Assembly (NCBI GenBank): GCA_015179045.1
Contig: WHUZ01000032.1
Coordinates: 186,001 to 250,000, forward strand
Reading direction: 5' to 3'
From: Kalaharituber pfeilii
Taxonomy: Eukaryota; Ascomycota; Pezizomycetes; Pezizales; Pezizaceae
Length of the DNA: 64,000 nt
Shown one piece after another: positions 45,137 through 57,229 of this stretch. The position numbers and the translations under genes were made by a program. Numbering within the stretch: the first letter of the stretch is position 1; each line of letters opens with the position of its first letter. The notes under the pieces are model-generated. The model did not search any database, was not told the origin of the DNA, and saw nothing but the letters and a program-made list of their open reading frames with translations.

Positions 45137-46733
45137 CTGTGTTGATAAGGCTCTGCTTCACAGATAACCATTACCCCCCCCCCCAGACCAACTGATCTCA
45201 GGAGCTATCACGGTTCCAAAAACACCATCAAGGTATGTCCATCAAGATTTACTTGCAAACTCCTCCACCTCCCGCAAACTTTCCGCATCTAAATCTCGTG
45301 ATGGGCCTCGAATATAACGCCATTTCAGTTCAAAAAACCCCCGCAGGATGCAAGTTTAACCAGATCAAACTTTTGCAATCTCATTTCCATTGTGGCTATT
45401 GCACCTGGGTCATGTGGGATTTGTCGACGGATTTGTGCGGCGGCGGCGGGGGATGGAATGAGGGGTATTGGTGGTTGTTGAGCTGCTATGAAGGGGTCGA
45501 AGATGCTCACTCGTTCCTGTTTTGGTTTTGGGTGGTTATATACATAATTTACCAAGTATGTCCTCGCCAAGCCCGCCCTCGACCCAGGAGAGAAAAGATA
45601 TAACCTAGTGGCCATGATACTAGATTCAAAAATACCAAACACACTCTGCAGATACAGTATATTTAGGTCTTCAGAGAGGACCTATATCCCCTATCCCCTA
45701 TCCCCTCCCCCAAGAGACCACTCGCTGGAAAGAAACCAGAGCATAAACTTATCTCGGTGAGATTGCCTGTTCCCCGGGGGCCCCCTCAATTCTCAACACC
45801 TCTTTTTGGCTACCAGCTCGCATTGCAAACTTCAACCAAGGCATACGTCAGTTGCGATTCTCTCAAACTCATTAGCAGAGCAGCGACAGGAGCAGATAGG
45901 CGAATTATCGCGATGGGCTGCTTTTCTACATGGTGATACACCCCACCCAACCCTGCCCCGCCCGACCGCCCCGCTTCTCCCCCGCCGTATCCTCCCCACC
46001 CCGTTGCATCACTTCTCCTACCGCCTTGGTTATACGGGTCACGCTCTTCCATGACCCTCAGTCCCCCCTCCCCAACCAACAAGCCCGCACTGTACACCCC
46101 CATCCCCCCAAGCCCTAATACTGTAATTCAACCCAAGTCGATACAACCCACTAACTACATACAACGAATATTCAATATCCAACACTCATTGGAAAACGTT
46201 TTGCCCTCTGTATCATTTTCAAAAAAACACAAATTAGGGACTTTCATTTAACACGGTCACCTTTTTTTTTCATCTCTGATCCTCGAAATCTGAAACAAAA
46301 AGAAAAAAAAAAAAAGGAGAGAGAGAGAGAAAACTAGATCAAAAAGGAAAAAAACCACCTTATTGTGTATTTTCCCTGTGTTTTTGTAGCCTGTACGGCC
46401 CACCGGAAAGAAATTTGTTCAAAAGGGGAGTTGCTACTTATTGTAGTCAAGTGCTTTAAGAGTACCTTGTTACAGTACATCGCTTTTGCGTCAACTAGAT
46501 TACCTTGCTTCATGAATTTTCAATTCGAATACAATCAAAATAATAAGGAGGACAAACGTGTTTATATATAGGACAGAAATCAAAAATACCAAATTCCTCC
46601 TACCCAAAAAAAGCGCCAATTCAAACCCAACAAAACCCGCTCCCTCAAAACTGCCTGCCCACATACTGTACCCACCTGAAATTGTATGTACTAAAACCCC
46701 ACCTTGCTACACTTGACCGCCTTTACAAGCGCT
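45137..46733. other. Spacer with homopolymer and CCCCTAT repeats
   Basis: A C-run near 45174-45184 and short tandem CTATCCC units at 45688-45710 are the only structured parts. The frames at 45235-45642 overlap on both strands and have no motif. The last 300 bases before 46734 are AT-rich and probably the 3' flank of the oxidase gene. Confidence 0.4.
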
Positions 46734-48344
46734 CTAGGCCCTAATCGCTTGCGGATTCCAAAACACTCTCTTTGGATCCACAAGATCCTTAACCTTATTC
46801 AACTTCACCATATGCTCCTGTCCATAATACAAATCCCATGCCTGCTCCTTGGTCAGTGTGGGGTCGATATAATTCGCGTAGGCCTTGAACACTGTCTGAT
46901 TCTGGTACTTAGTAATTGAATCCACAATGCCGTCCACGAATGGATATCCAGCCTGAGGATACGGGGGAAGCTGGCCGGGAGCAATAGAGTAAATTTGGAT
47001 GGTGAAGAGCGAGTCTCTGTGTGCGTAGGCAGTGGCCGAGCTAGCGGGTGCAGAGATTTGAGACCCAACGCCCCCATAGAGATCGTAGATGACCCACCAA
47101 TTGACAGGTGCAACCTGCCCAACCGTAGCAAGATAGGTAAAGAAGTTCTTGACGGTGTTAAAATCAAGTAAATCATCCTCTGGTGTCACGATAGACTTGG
47201 CAAAGAACGTCGCGTGCATATCGTATTCGAGAGGCTGCTCGAGTTGGCCTCCGTTATTGAGATGGACCAGGGTTGGTAGCCATTGTTTCTCCTCTCCAGG
47301 AGCGGTAGGGACGCGGCCGGCGATGGGCAGACGGGTGAGAAGCGGGGCGATTGCCTTCTTCCAACCAGACTTGGGACCCCAGTAGACACCGTAAACTTGG
47401 AAGGTCTCGTTGTCGAAGAAAAGGCGGAGGGCAAGTTCCTTGGGGGCGAGAGTGGCACCGAATTCTTGCATCGCCATGATAACCTGAGTCTTGATTGTGA
47501 TGGATGGATGGTAGTAGTTGTATTGGTAGTAGGTGGCGACGCTTGGGGCAGGCTTCGTGATGAGTTTGAAGTAGGTAACGATACCATAGGAAGAACCAGC
47601 GCCACGGAGAGCCTGTGTAATAAGGTCAGTCTTCAAGTAAAATGAAACAAAGGGCCCTCGGCTACCTACCCAGAAGAGGTCAGGGTTGGATGACGCGGAG
47701 GCAGGGACAACGGAGCCATCTGCAAGAACCACTTGCATCTCGATGATGTTGTCGAGAGTGATGCCCCACATACGGGAAGCCATACCGAACCCACCGTGAA
47801 GGGCATGGCCAGCAATACCGATACTGCGAGTACGAGTTAGCATCCTCCTACATCTCTTTGCACTCTCCTATATTGCTTACCCCGGGCAGAGGCCGTGAGG
47901 AATAGCCCTCTGGCCATTGTTGTACAGGTAGGTAGCCAAGTCACCAACGCGGACACCAGCTCCAACAGTAGCAATGTCGTTCTGAAGGGTAATTGACTTG
48001 AATTTCTTCATGTCAACGACAAAGGACCCATCAGTGCCTCCAAGGCCCATGGCAGCATAGGAGTGGCCACCTCCACGAGCCTGAACCTTAACTCCATACT
48101 GGGCCGCACATTTCACAGCCTTCGATACTTGGTCAACAGTCTCTGGGATTGCAAGTAGTACCGGCGTGTATTTTGCTCGCAGGTTGAAGGGCTCAATGAC
48201 TTCAGTCCAGTTCGTGGAGCTGGATCCTATATAAGGGACCTGCGATTCCACAAGGCATCCGGAGAGGGTTGTGTGTCGGTGAACGAGCGAAGGTGCTGCG
48301 TGGGCAACAGAGAGTGCCGCAGCCAATAAGGTGAGACACTTCAT
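46734..48344 (-). CDS. AA7-type secreted FAD-linked oligosaccharide oxidase
   Basis: Exons 48344-47881, 47823-47670 and 47612-46734 give 498 aa, the normal size for glucooligosaccharide/chitooligosaccharide oxidases. Residues 1-16 are a signal peptide (MKCLTLLAAALSVAHA). The PCMH-type FAD domain has ARGGGHSYAAMGLGG with His94, and HGLCPGIGIAGHALHGGFG with Cys153 (formed across intron 1). These are the two positions that bind FAD covalently in characterised AA7 enzymes, so a bicovalent flavin is expected. The C-terminus carries the berberine-bridge domain (DLYYGQEHMVKLNKVKDLVD, PKRVFWNPQAIRA). The predicted reaction is oxidation of the reducing-end hydroxyl of a sugar oligomer by O2, giving a lactone and H2O2 outside the cell. 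The substrate cannot be told from sequence. No lesion is seen. Confidence 0.93.
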
Positions 48345-51300
48345 TGTGGAGAATTATCAGCAGGGAACGACGCTTTTGATGTTGGATATGTAGGAGGGGA
48401 TGACTGCCCAGTGGGGGATGGTGATCAAGAGGAGGAAGTAGCCCGAGCTTTATACCCTCCTCGACGAGCATATGGCCATGGCGTGATGGAGATTCTCAGT
48501 CGGAATTCGCCGTGCGGGAATGAATTCGAATTGCTTCCATAGCCCAAGGCCCCAGTTAGCGTCTGCGCGATTGGTGGGAGAAGTACCTCTTGTTGTATGC
48601 AGCGAATAAGCATGCAGTACGTGCTCCACTAGCTGTAGGGAGCCCGCGGGCTGATGCGAGCGCCGTGCCGCGCATGTTGGATACGAGACTACCCGCGCCT
48701 ATCTCCCAGTGCCGATTGCAATATATGCCACGCTCGCTTGGCGACGGATGCATGCCTGCCTATCATTGCGGAAATAAGGTCGCGCCGCATGTATGATATG
48801 CTTTCAGGGGCCAGGTAAGCTTAGCAGAAACGTTATACGTCTCCTCAGCAGACTGGGCTCCCCATCCGGTGAGGTCCGCTGTGACTTATTGACCGATACG
48901 TGATATTCTTCCCCGAGTCGGCTAGCAGCAAGGCGCTGCGGACGCAGCTAGGCCCTCGTGTTTACCCTGTGCGGATCTATACATACACATCTTGTCTCCA
49001 TAAGCTTTTGGGCGGTACCCCTGTCACATCAATTGCTGCCCCCCGCGTCCCCGCCTCCCCCCCAGCATATTGATGCCAGGGACACTGTGGCTAGTACCAA
49101 CTCTGCCCCGAAACACGAGCCCCCTACCAATTGATGAAATGCGGGGAACTTGGACGGTCCGCATCCGGAAGTGGGGTAGGTTTTTTCCGCCGGCATCACC
49201 AGAGAGTCCTACATCGGCTGCCTTATGCTTCATCCACGAAATAATGCTTGGCATAATTTTTCCCATGTTTGCTGCGCGTAGCATGATCGAATCCGACCTG
49301 AACAAAATCGAGGTGCAACGGTCCAGTCACGACATAAATTATCCCTGCAATGTTTGGAGCATCAGCAAAAAAAAGAGAAATAAAATAAAATAAAGGTTAC
49401 GAACCATTCTGCCAGCTGTAGACTCAGGCAGAGTGAAGTTATGAGCATGGAAGGCGTTATCCCAGACACTAGAAGGTGTAGCGCATAGCACTCGTTTCCC
49501 CTGCAGCTGCTACGTTTCCTAGGATGTACATAACTCTGTAACGATGGCATGGCGAGGATGAGGTGGCTAGGAACCGCCGGTAGAGCGGGTAGCTTCCGAA
49601 GGTGCCGCCAGTTAAAGGAAACAGCCTTTAGAATTATTGAGTATGCGCTTTTATATTGCAGATATGTAACATCCCAAATACTTTTTCCAACTACGTTTGT
49701 TGCATCGGACTTGAGCGGGAAAGTTTCCAAATATAATTCTCGATATCCAATCATGTTCCTGTCAATGGGATCGATCATCGGCAAACCCTCCAAGTCCCAT
49801 AAATTGCGCAGTGTAACATTAGGATGTTGGCTTATCTTTATCCATGAGCTGAAATTAGCCACTTCTATCCAATTCACCCCCCTTTGCCCACCATGTATAT
49901 TAGCTTTTATAACTTATATCCCGGTAGATATACTTCAAAGTATGGCAACCCTGACCTCAGCTTCAGCTGGATTTGAACTGGCACCGAACTGTCCCTACAC
50001 ATAGCTACGGTTCTGAAATACTGTACAACTAACGTTGCCCTCCTCATTTTATTTCAAACGAAAGTCCAATGTAGTACGATCACGGGGATCAGATGTCTGT
50101 TTCTTGTCTGTCTCTTCCTGCTGACCCTTAGCAAACTAGCCTTCAGATGAAAGTTACTTCTTGAATTCAGGATGTTGAACTAATGTTATTCTATTGGAAA
50201 AATTACAAGACGGTAGCAGCAATCAGAATTTGGGAGCTAGAGCCTCACTAATCATTCGTGACTTTTCCTGCTTGGGTTGGAAAATGATAAATGAGCTATA
50301 TAACTTTGACAATACCATGTTAATGATGCACCGCCATCAGAGGAACCTAAGGCAGTTCATTGTCGGCGGGTATGCAAATCAATTGAAGAATGAGGTGGGG
50401 AACGAGTATGAGAAGGTACAGGAACAGTGAAATCTCGGATGTCGTCTGACTGTAGTAGCAATACTGAGCCTGAATTGAGCGTGCACCGACTTCCTGAATT
50501 GGCAACCCACCAAGTGAGGACGCGAACCCAGGACCTTGGCTTAGATTGTTACACAGGGGTACTGCTCTCTCGTCACGGTGCCACATTCGATCACGTTTTG
50601 CGCTTAAACTGACTCCTCAGAACCAATTTCGCAATTAGGTTTAAGTCTATCCTGTATGGAATCTGGGGTTACATCATTTCCCCGAACCGGCCAGCTCACG
50701 GTATGACAATTTTCGCTGCTCCGTACAGATGGTAAGTCTTCGGTAGGCAGTGGAGCCCGTTCCCCCGCGACGACCCTCCGGTGTACAAAAACCATCGAAT
50801 TCGCAAACGAGCAACTTCCCCAAGACGGACTTGAGCTTGGTTGTAGGAAATACGTGCAACCAGACTTTTCGGGAAAATCCTTTGTAATGAGGAAAATCAC
50901 TAGACCACACAAGTCTCTATCCATATTCTATGGTCAGATATCAGCATTTGCGAGTCAAGACGAAAAGGAAAACAGGTGCACAGCTGCTGCGAAGGAAATT
51001 CTCTTGGGGAATACGGATTGATTAACTAAGATGGACTGTTACTAAGAATCCCTAAATCGATGTACCTGCTAACTGAAAATTAGGAACATCTGACTCTATC
51101 GGGGTTGACAGATCTCAATCCCCACGACAAGAGAGCACGGATTTACCCCAGATGCGAATGGCCCCAATCCATGCATTCGTCACAAGTAAACAGGCCGGAA
51201 TGAGCAAGTTTGGATGATCTATCCGCAAACACGCAGTTTGCACTGGTTTGTCATTGGAGCACGAAATGTTGCTTGAAAAGATTGACATTGGAGGGTTTGT

Positions 51301-52578
51301 TAGACCTGGCTAGGCCCGGCTGCTGAGGCTGCCCTGAGATCTTGCAATCGTCACATTTCCCCATTTCGTTGAAAAGTTCCCCATTTCGCTTAGCAGCACT
51401 CCGTGGGGTAAGAAATTGTTGCAATATCCATAACTTGGGGAGTAACAAATTCCAATGTGTATAAATAATCACCTGCAGATGCACCTTGATTGTTGCAATC
51501 AATATATCCGGATTATAGATATCCTAGACTACCGACTCTTCCATGCTATTCACTACAAAGAGGTGGGACTATTTCGAACATGGTGCACTGGTACAATGTA
51601 CGCTGAGTTGCCTCAGACTAATGCAGCTGTGACAGTTTTCGTGGTAGTACAGCATTCATAAAAAAAAGCTTATGGAAGCACATTCTGCAAGAACGTACCC
51701 CATTGGAGGGATTATGTAAGGGTATCTAGGATTCCAAGAGATCCCTGCCGGGGGTGGTTGTGTGTACGCAAAATGATGCTGGGCATTAGTTTCTGTGGTT
51801 TAAGGTACGCTGGTGAATGCCATTAATATTTTCCTACCGCGGCAAAGAGTCAGTGACAAGTACAAGGTTCAATCTATGTTGTGTGACGTTTTTTACAATT
51901 CAACGAAATATTGGGCTTACTATTCTGAAATGGATTCATGGATGTCGGTTCAGAAAGAGCAATGGCCCTCAATCGAAAAGATGAATGTCTAGTAAATAGT
52001 GGTATGAATATCGGGTGAGACTGGGGAAAGAGCCAACTAATTTATCCTGTCCGGTGAGCGAGGGCTCACATATGTGCTAGGAACAGAGTAGGACAGGAAC
52101 TTACTACCCCACCTTTCACATACATAACGACCTGACTCACGCCATTGCAGCACTGTTGGAGTGCAGATGTATCCAGAGTTGGCAAAACAATATGTGGTTC
52201 CAATACCATCAAAAATACGCAGGAAAGCCCTCAAGTTATCACATGATACTTGAGTAATTATTGCGCCCAAAATGCGCCCTTTCCTTTTGAGTGACTAGGA
52301 AGATGGAAGCACGGCAATCAGTAACTCGTTTGTTCGATTTCTCTATACATCACTGTGCGGAGTGTTGCGGCACATTGTGGTTCGTGGTACAGATTACTGC
52401 TACCAATTCACGTGATTAACAGAACTTTGCAGTAAAAAAAAAAATTGTTTGAGGCTGAATGCCGTCATTGTAACATGGCTTTCTGGCAAGGCTATCAAAA
52501 TTACCATGCCGTTTTTATCGAGAACCCCTGAAATCTTTCATTCTCCCCGGCCCCCAACGTTGACTTGGTAACACAAAT
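48345..52578. other. Spacer with possible tRNA-like relics
   Basis: No supported protein gene. Overlapping frames at 48556-49877 have no motifs. Two B-box-like sequences occur in minus orientation near 49970 and 50519 (see the entry at 50435). Confidence 0.4.
50435..50590 (-). repeat. Possible tRNA-derived SINE head
   Basis: The minus strand reads CCGTGACGAGAGAGCAGTAC, and about 48 bases later GGGTTCGCGTCC, a good B-box. The A-box-like part has two mismatches to consensus. The spacing is that of a tRNA, but the stems do not fold into a functional tRNA. A second B-box-like AGTTCAAATCC lies at 49980-49970 on the same strand. Confidence 0.35.
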
Positions 52579-52884
52579 TTGAGATTTGTAATGGATCATA
52601 GTAATACACGATTAAGCTTAAAGGATTCTTGGCCTAACTTCCCCACTTGGATAAGCCCAGAGAAGATCTCACTTGGGGTATATTACGAGACGGGTGTTCA
52701 GTATTGCAGTTATGAAGTGATATTGCGACTAGCTACGGTCTTGAGTTTCTGGCGTGAGAGTTTTGATACTATAAAAAAAAGTCACAGCCTACATAAAATA
52801 TTAGTGGATGCTGAATTTAGAATTATAGCTATATTGAGTAAAGATAGAGTCCGGAGAATAGTTGCGGATATTATGAGAGAGTAA
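52579..52884 (+). CDS. Orphan 101-codon open frame, uncertain
   Basis: I do not recognise it. The frame has a reasonable amino-acid mix (Trp, Ile, Arg-rich) and an amphipathic C-terminal helix, but there is no motif, no supporting neighbour and no intron. It is AT-richer than the genes around it. It may be chance or a decayed exon. Confidence 0.2.
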   Translation: MRFVMDHSNTRLSLKDSWPNFPTWISPEKISLGVYYETGVQYCSYEVILRLATVLSFWRESFDTIKKSHSLHKILVDAEFRIIAILSKDRVRRIVADIMRE

Positions 52885-54752
52885 GAATTGTGACAGTAAG
52901 TTCTAAATCTACCTCTTAAACTTCATAGGGAAAACGTGTGGCTGCGGAACATCATAATCTATTTTTCCTCTTTTGGGGAATTCTCAACATCCATGGAGTG
53001 CGACAATTAAAGTTGATCTTCTGACCTATAAGATAGTATCTTATTCACCACTTGCCAGAATGTCTAGTGCCGGCCCCGTTTGATTTTTTCTGCCTAAAGT
53101 AGGCAAAACTTTGGCTTGCAGCTGCGTGGAGTCGTCTGGTGTAACCATCGGATGGAGCTCTGCATGAACCGAAATTCACACATTACCACCAAAAATGATG
53201 TTGAAGGAGGAAAGGAGTCCGCTGTCCTCAGTTTAAAAATAACTGTGCTGTTGAAAGAAAGTTTCGAGGTCTAGTAGTTGTACTTGAGCGTGGTTCCTCG
53301 CTTGCAACCTATTGGACATGGTTTGTGCGACAGCGCAGTTGCCACGAGCGACCATGTAAGGTGAGTTTAATCTTTGATGCTGTGTCACTCCACTTTAGCA
53401 GGTTCTTAGAGACAGCTCAGGGGGTCACAGACATGACTGAAAGTTGTCACTTTTTACGAGAAAGATTTACGAGACGAGACGTGACGCTAATTATAGATCT
53501 TTAAAGGCCAACGATAACAAAGAACGTCGACCTTAACGACAGGCAGCGCTGTGTGACCGAAGAGACAAGTGGAGTGTACATCGCCCCGACTGGCCAATAT
53601 ACATTCCTCAATCTTGATGGTACAAATTGCACTCTAGCGATGATATGGCCGAGCAGGGTGTTCATACAGCATTGCTAGTCTACTGTAAGTAGTATTTTAC
53701 GTGCGCTGCTGTGATGTTGGTAGTTTGGTTGATGTTGGTGGTACAATAATAAGCAACGATTTTCTACAGCGCCCAGAACAAACTGAGCGCTAGGGAACCG
53801 GGTGCCTGAAATGGCTAGCCGCCGGGCGCCAAGGGTGACAATGATGCAGCCTGGCAACCACTTATCATCAGATTAGACTACAGCATCATACATCTGAGCT
53901 GTCTGAGTTGGAATGCCCATGCGCATGTTTGAGTTTAGCTTTCTGCGGGGGCTCCGCAGGGCCTGGTTCTTTGAAGCAAGCAAGTGGCGGGGGGGTCTGG
54001 CCTGCGTCGCTGTGATCGGCACCTTCCGATTGCATGCCCTGGCATCCAGCCATCGGCAGAAGAAATTCGATTCGACGTCCAAGTTCTATTATTAGCTGGC
54101 GTCCAGCACGGGGGGCTGCATGTGTGCGGTGTTGACAGCTGACCGAGTCTCTTTGCTTGTCATTTGTGTTACGAGCGACCGCTCACTGCTAGTTAGTTAG
54201 ATCGGGTGGTGACCGCCATTGCGCTGTTTAATGAAGCGTGCCAAGAGAGTCTGGGCACGAGAAACATCATTGCGCATGCCATGAATGGGGCCCTAAGTGG
54301 TCTCGTAACCAGACTTAGTCACTGGTCACGAGACTAGCCCAACAGCACTGCTGGAACAGCGCCAGGGCTCGCATCACTCAATTCAGCAGTCCTGTCCTGC
54401 CTTGATTGAGTCCCAGCGACGCGCAGCCCAAGACGTGCAAACGCGCAAGGCGCACCTTCGCAGGGAAAGAAGACTGTACGGAGTACGAGATCGACAAGTA
54501 TATTAGGCCCTTCCCCGTCCGCTCGACCTGTTTCTGCTCTCATGTCGTCACCCACCCCCCCAACTCTCAACTAGGCTTGGTCCCCTCGTTCACGGCCTTG
54601 CTAGAGCGGACTTTGCTTGACTACTCTCGCTTTTTGCAGTCTCTCGCTCACATATCCCTCTACTCTCGCTCTGTCCTTATACCATTCGCTCCTCAATCGC
54701 TTGGTGCGAATTATCGCTTGTCACTGGGACCTCCCATTCCATTTCTCTGAAG
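52885..54752. other. Spacer upstream of the secreted-protein gene
   Basis: No supported gene. The last 200 bases before 54753 are CT-rich (CTCTCGCTC motifs), as is common in leaders and promoters of highly expressed fungal genes. Confidence 0.45.
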
Positions 54753-57229
54753 ATGAAGGTTCTCACTCTTTTGGAGATTGGCCTTGGTGCCATTGCACTC
54801 CTCGCAGGAGTGAGCAATGCTGCTCCGAACCCCTTGCCGACCCCGTATGTTACGCCCTGTTGCTCCAGAGGCTTTGTAACCACTTCTAACACATAATTTC
54901 GTCTTAGGGTCGACCTCCACAATCGCGCGATCCCCACCTGCATGCCTACGGGAATTGCGGAGAGCGACTACAGACTCGATGTGCGTAGCAAGCTCATCTC
55001 CTACCTGTTTGTTCTTGACTGACCCGCCATACCCAACTAGTTTGAGGAATTTGATGTTCCGTGCTTCTGGGGCCCATGCGGTACATTCGCGAGAGTGAAT
55101 CTTTCCACCCCTCGCGGAGCTGGGCTTGCATACCAGAAATGGAACCAAGCAACCAAGCCATTGTTGTTCCCGAATGTGGCTGCATGGCAAGTATTCAACT
55201 GCACTTTGGAGAGCCTCGCAGGGAGGGACGGGGGCCATGCTGTACGTGCCACCAAATTTGTTATGTCTAGCGGTATTTACTAATTGATGCGTGACGAGCA
55301 CAGTGCGCAAATAACTCTGCAAAAGCTCTTTACTCTCCTGGAAAGTCTCCATGGGACCCAAAGATCAAACCTAGTCTTAACACGTTGGACTTCCCGGAAA
55401 CATACGTCAGTGGATCAGTAAAGGCTTTCCATTTCACGCCGATCAATCTTCCTGCTGGAACCAAGTCGGCGAAACTTGAGCTCGTTGGGTACAAGCGTGA
55501 TGGCAAGAAAGTAAAGCACGATGTCGATCTGGACATTGCAAGTGGCAAGAAAAGGTTTGAAGGATTTCCTGTACCCGAGCTTCTAGTCCAAAGCTAATTG
55601 TTAAAGGTTCTTTATCTCCGGATTGGATTCCAAGGGCTTCAAACAGATTAAGGTTTTGGAATTTTGGCTGGTAGTGAAGGGGAAAGGTGGATACGAGTTT
55701 GCCATTGACGACATGGATCTTACCGAGTAAGTTGAAGATCTTGGGCCTTCTTGTAATGGACGTAGTTTCTAATACCCAAGAACTTAGGGACCGTTACCCG
55801 GCGCTACCGGCATCGTGCACACCTAGCGTAACGGTCACTGTTGATAAAGGCCCTTGCACGCCTGCGCCGGCAAGGACTACCACATGGACAGCTGATGTAA
55901 GTTTCTGGGCGCTTTTTCAGATCCCACTGAGATGTGAATGATTCCCATTCTAACCAAAGTTACAGGCCCAAGAGTTCACCACCAGCACTGCAGTCCCAAC
56001 TCCGTACAAATCCCTCAACTGGAACTCCTACATACAGGTTCTCAATACCTCAACTCTCCAGTACCTCTGGCCGCCTACTGTCGAAGTGCCTCGGAGCAGG
56101 GGAGGAGAGAATTTCTACCAAGGCTGGTCTCCATTGCATCTGTCTGCAAATACCTACGAGCAAAGATTTGGCGTCGATTCTTTGGATCTGGTTTGCGGTT
56201 TCACCCAATGGAGCGAGCCAGACTACGGTGGCACCAATGGCCGGCCCTGCGAGGTTACATTTGTTGGTCGTAGGGATCCTTTCGATGGGGACGGGCTCCC
56301 GAGTCTTGTTATGGCAAACTTCAGCATTCCATACCCAGATAGAGACGCTACTTCGCAGAAGTTTACTCACATCGATCTCAACAAGTTGACTAATAGCCCG
56401 GGCAAATTCACTCGTTTATACTCATTCACAATGTTTACAAAAGCAGGTAATTGGAGTTATGATACAATGTTTGTGGTGGACAACCTTGTCTTCAATCGAG
56501 GGACGAAAGCAGATGAAGAGAAGTGTCGCATGCCGGGTGTAAAGGTACTCAATGTAAGTTGTGCCAAGCCAGTTACTTGATAAGGCTGATACTAATGGCT
56601 TTTAGTTTGATGATCTCAAGGTTGGGTCTGAGGCGGTCAAGATGCCTGAGGTGTACAAAGGCTTCAAGTTCGCTTCTGGATGGGCAGTCAACTCGAATAA
56701 GAATTATCCACCAAACTCTCCTGGCTCTATCGCCGCCAGCTCCAAACCAAACTTCATTTGGAGCGGATACAAGCCGACTCCAGACAGCTGGTCAGTTACC
56801 GAAATCGACACTTATGTCAACCCCAAGGAAAACTTCCTTTTCGATTTCGAGGAGGCTACAATAACGTTCGATCTCCCAGAGTACAACAGCAACAAGACCA
56901 TCGTCGAGGATGTCAGCATTTCCATCTCCGTCATCGACGCATGCGGGTTTGGTTCTTATTACCCGTATTCTGATATCAACAGGAGCCCGTACTTTTACTG
57001 GCGCACAGTCAAAGGCTTCAAGCAGCTGACGTGGAAATTTGCGGAGCCGATTAGGGGAATCTCGAAAATCAGCTTTTACGCGAATTTGAATTCGGGGGAT
57101 TATAGGCGGATTGAGATGTTTATCGATGACTTCAAGTACAGGGTTCATGATGAGCCGACGCCGGGGTGCTCGAGGTGTGGGTTTAGAGGAGGGGATTTCT
57201 GTGAGGTGCCGAGGTTGTTGAATAGATAA
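54753..57229 (+). CDS. Secreted protein of three similar segments, 685 aa
   Basis: Eight exons: 54753-54844, 54908-54980, 55041-55241, 55304-55554, 55607-55726, 55788-55896, 55966-56553 and 56606-57229. All introns are GT-AG, 48-69 bases, and in frame. Residues 1-24 are a signal peptide. Three segments of about 170-210 residues follow. Each opens near a Phe/Asn-rich strand with Trp and a Ser/Asn stretch and each closes with a short strand ending in the same motif: FAIDDMDL, FVVDNLVF and MFIDDFKY. This suggests three beta-sandwich units separated by a Thr/Pro linker after the first. Cys residues are sparse and probably paired within units; N-glycosylation sites (NLS, NCT, NNS, NTS, NFS, NWS, NKT, NRS) are frequent. 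I do not know the family; a cell-wall or carbohydrate-binding role is a guess from fold appearance and secretion. Confidence 0.8.
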
